DNA of 5,328 bases, taken from Streptomyces katrae (GTDB lineage Bacteria; Actinomycetota; Actinomycetes; Streptomycetales; Streptomycetaceae). This document shows positions 5,320 through 5,328 of the stretch, piece after piece; within the stretch, counting starts at the first letter, position 1, and every line of letters begins with the position of its first letter. Made by a program: the position numbers and the translations under genes. The DNA lies in assembly GCF_000966975.1 (NCBI RefSeq), contig NZ_JZWV01000862.1:1-5328 (forward strand), written 5' to 3'. Below the pieces are notes generated by a model, which was given only the letters and a program-made list of their open reading frames with translations, ran no database searches and was not told the DNA's origin.

Positions 5320-5328
5320 GACGGGAGG

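Noticed and set aside
1..5328. End repeats as linear-replicon telomeres or an integrase att pair
   Set aside because: The sequences do not resemble known Streptomyces telomere palindromes, no telomere or integrase gene is present, and att pairs would be direct rather than inverted.

Overview
The window looks like accessory DNA from a Streptomyces-type actinomycete. It is very GC-rich, with GC-heavy third codon positions, strong GGAG/GGAGG ribosome binding sites, GTG starts, and a single rare TTA codon in a regulator. No tRNA, rRNA, CRISPR array, transposase or integrase is visible.

Layout. A divergent promoter region (about 2015-2207) separates two transcription units. Leftward run an XRE-type helix-turn-helix/TPR-like regulator (2014-659) and, immediately behind it, a Nudix hydrolase (624-130). 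Rightward runs a four-gene set: an unrecognised 249-residue protein (2208-2957), a kinase-fold protein of the aminoglycoside phosphotransferase family with an altered catalytic loop (3025-3936), a class I SAM-dependent methyltransferase (3936-4628) and a small HAD-superfamily protein resembling the HAD domain of 'Swiss Army Knife' RNA-repair proteins (4645-5223). The last three are tightly packed (1-nt overlap, then a 16-nt gap). The first is set off by a 67-nt gap holding a perfect 15-bp stem-loop.

Structure beyond genes. The two ends of the window (8-103 and 5224-5319) are copies of one 96-bp sequence in inverted orientation, 81/96 identical by hand alignment without gaps. They enclose all six genes. 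Because the two units diverge, each copy lies just downstream of the last gene of a unit and in the same sense relative to its transcription. They can therefore be read as the boundaries of a mobile or rearranged cassette, or as a shared 3'-UTR/terminator element. The divergent region carries a perfect 14-bp palindrome (2155-2186) just before the ribosome binding site of the rightward operon, and a tandem 9-mer repeat (2034-2051) next to the regulator start.

How it may work together (inference). A bldA-sensitive regulator could control itself, the Nudix enzyme and the divergent operon. The enzymes (Nudix, HAD phosphatase-like, kinase-like, methyltransferase) would suit modification of a nucleotide, RNA end or small phosphorylated metabolite. 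The substrate cannot be determined from this sequence, and I do not recognise the set as a described pathway.
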